Below, piece by piece: positions 63,957 through 64,000 of a DNA stretch of 64,000 nt. How positions within the stretch are numbered: position 1 is the stretch's first letter; each line of letters begins with the position of its first letter. Location: contig NZ_KB898666.1 of assembly GCF_000377765.1 (NCBI RefSeq), positions 186,001 through 250,000 on the forward strand. The letters are read 5' to 3'. The notes under the pieces are model-generated. The model was not told the origin of the DNA and did no database searches. It saw only the letters and a program-made list of their open reading frames with translations. This DNA is from Gracilibacillus lacisalsi DSM 19029 (GTDB lineage: Bacteria; Bacillota; Bacilli; Bacillales; Amphibacillaceae). Both the position numbers and the translations under genes were made by a program.

Positions 63957-64000
63957 TTTACCTTCCCTCCCCTTCTATCAAATACACCTTTCGAAAGATG

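Overview
The window comes from a low-GC Gram-positive bacterium. AT-rich intergenic DNA, strong GGAGG-type ribosome binding sites, several TTG/GTG starts and many Bacillus-type genes (pncB-nadE, ytrA/ytrB-like, floT/yuaF-like, lplABC/ytdP-like, yesM/yesN-like, ydaT-like, opuF) point to Bacillaceae. The OpuF compatible-solute importer and the overall gene content suggest a moderately salt-tolerant relative of Gracilibacillus, Halobacillus or Oceanobacillus. The genus is inference. I see no rRNA, tRNA, CRISPR array, intact insertion sequence or prophage.

Layout. 1-2.9 kb: phosphonate-type ABC importer (phnD-phnC-phnE-second phnE, cut by the window edge). 3-6.7 kb: a ring-cleaving dioxygenase, an intergenic nest of short repeats, and NAD salvage (nadE, pncB). 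6.9-10.6 kb: epimerase-like protein, TraB-family membrane protein, an unannotated small-toxin/antisense-RNA locus with a LexA-like box, and a secreted CAP-domain protein. 10.7-15.8 kb: PadR/HAAS pair, a YtrA-type operon preceded by a 42-bp near-perfect palindrome, and a DUF2243/CtaG-like pair. 15.9-34 kb: a long carbohydrate region, with a sugar:H+ symporter and then ten same-strand genes. These encode an LplABC-type importer, a YtdP-type regulator, cytoplasmic GH31, GH43 and GH95 glycosidases, and three enzymes that together read as an oxidative L-galactose route (L-galactose dehydrogenase, lactonase, L-galactonate dehydrogenase). A divergent AraC regulator follows. 35-39 kb: a three-component sugar sensor (binding protein, LytS/YesM-type kinase, YesN-type regulator).

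39-50 kb: small stress and copper-related proteins, a deacetylase, a GH1 6-phospho-beta-glucosidase with a divergent RpiR regulator, a YdjM-family protein with a possible SOS box, a Ca2+/cation antiporter, and a flotillin/NfeD pair whose NfeD gene appears to start at ATT. 50-58 kb: MFS transporter, DinB-like protein, OpuF two-gene importer, VOC protein, SWIM/SNF2 helicase. 58-62 kb: VOC, AlkC/AlkD-like and TetR genes sharing a strong TetR-type operator with a divergent amidase. 62-64 kb: MalG/MalF-type permeases, the MalF-type one with an unusual extracellular insert.

Most interesting points: (1) the toxin/antisense locus at 9.2-9.45 kb with a LexA-like box over its promoter; (2) the GH95/L-galactose catabolic locus; (3) a family of about 147-bp structured repeats present twice in full and once as an internally deleted copy; (4) large operator palindromes at 14.4 and 60.3 kb; (5) the ATT start of the NfeD gene.
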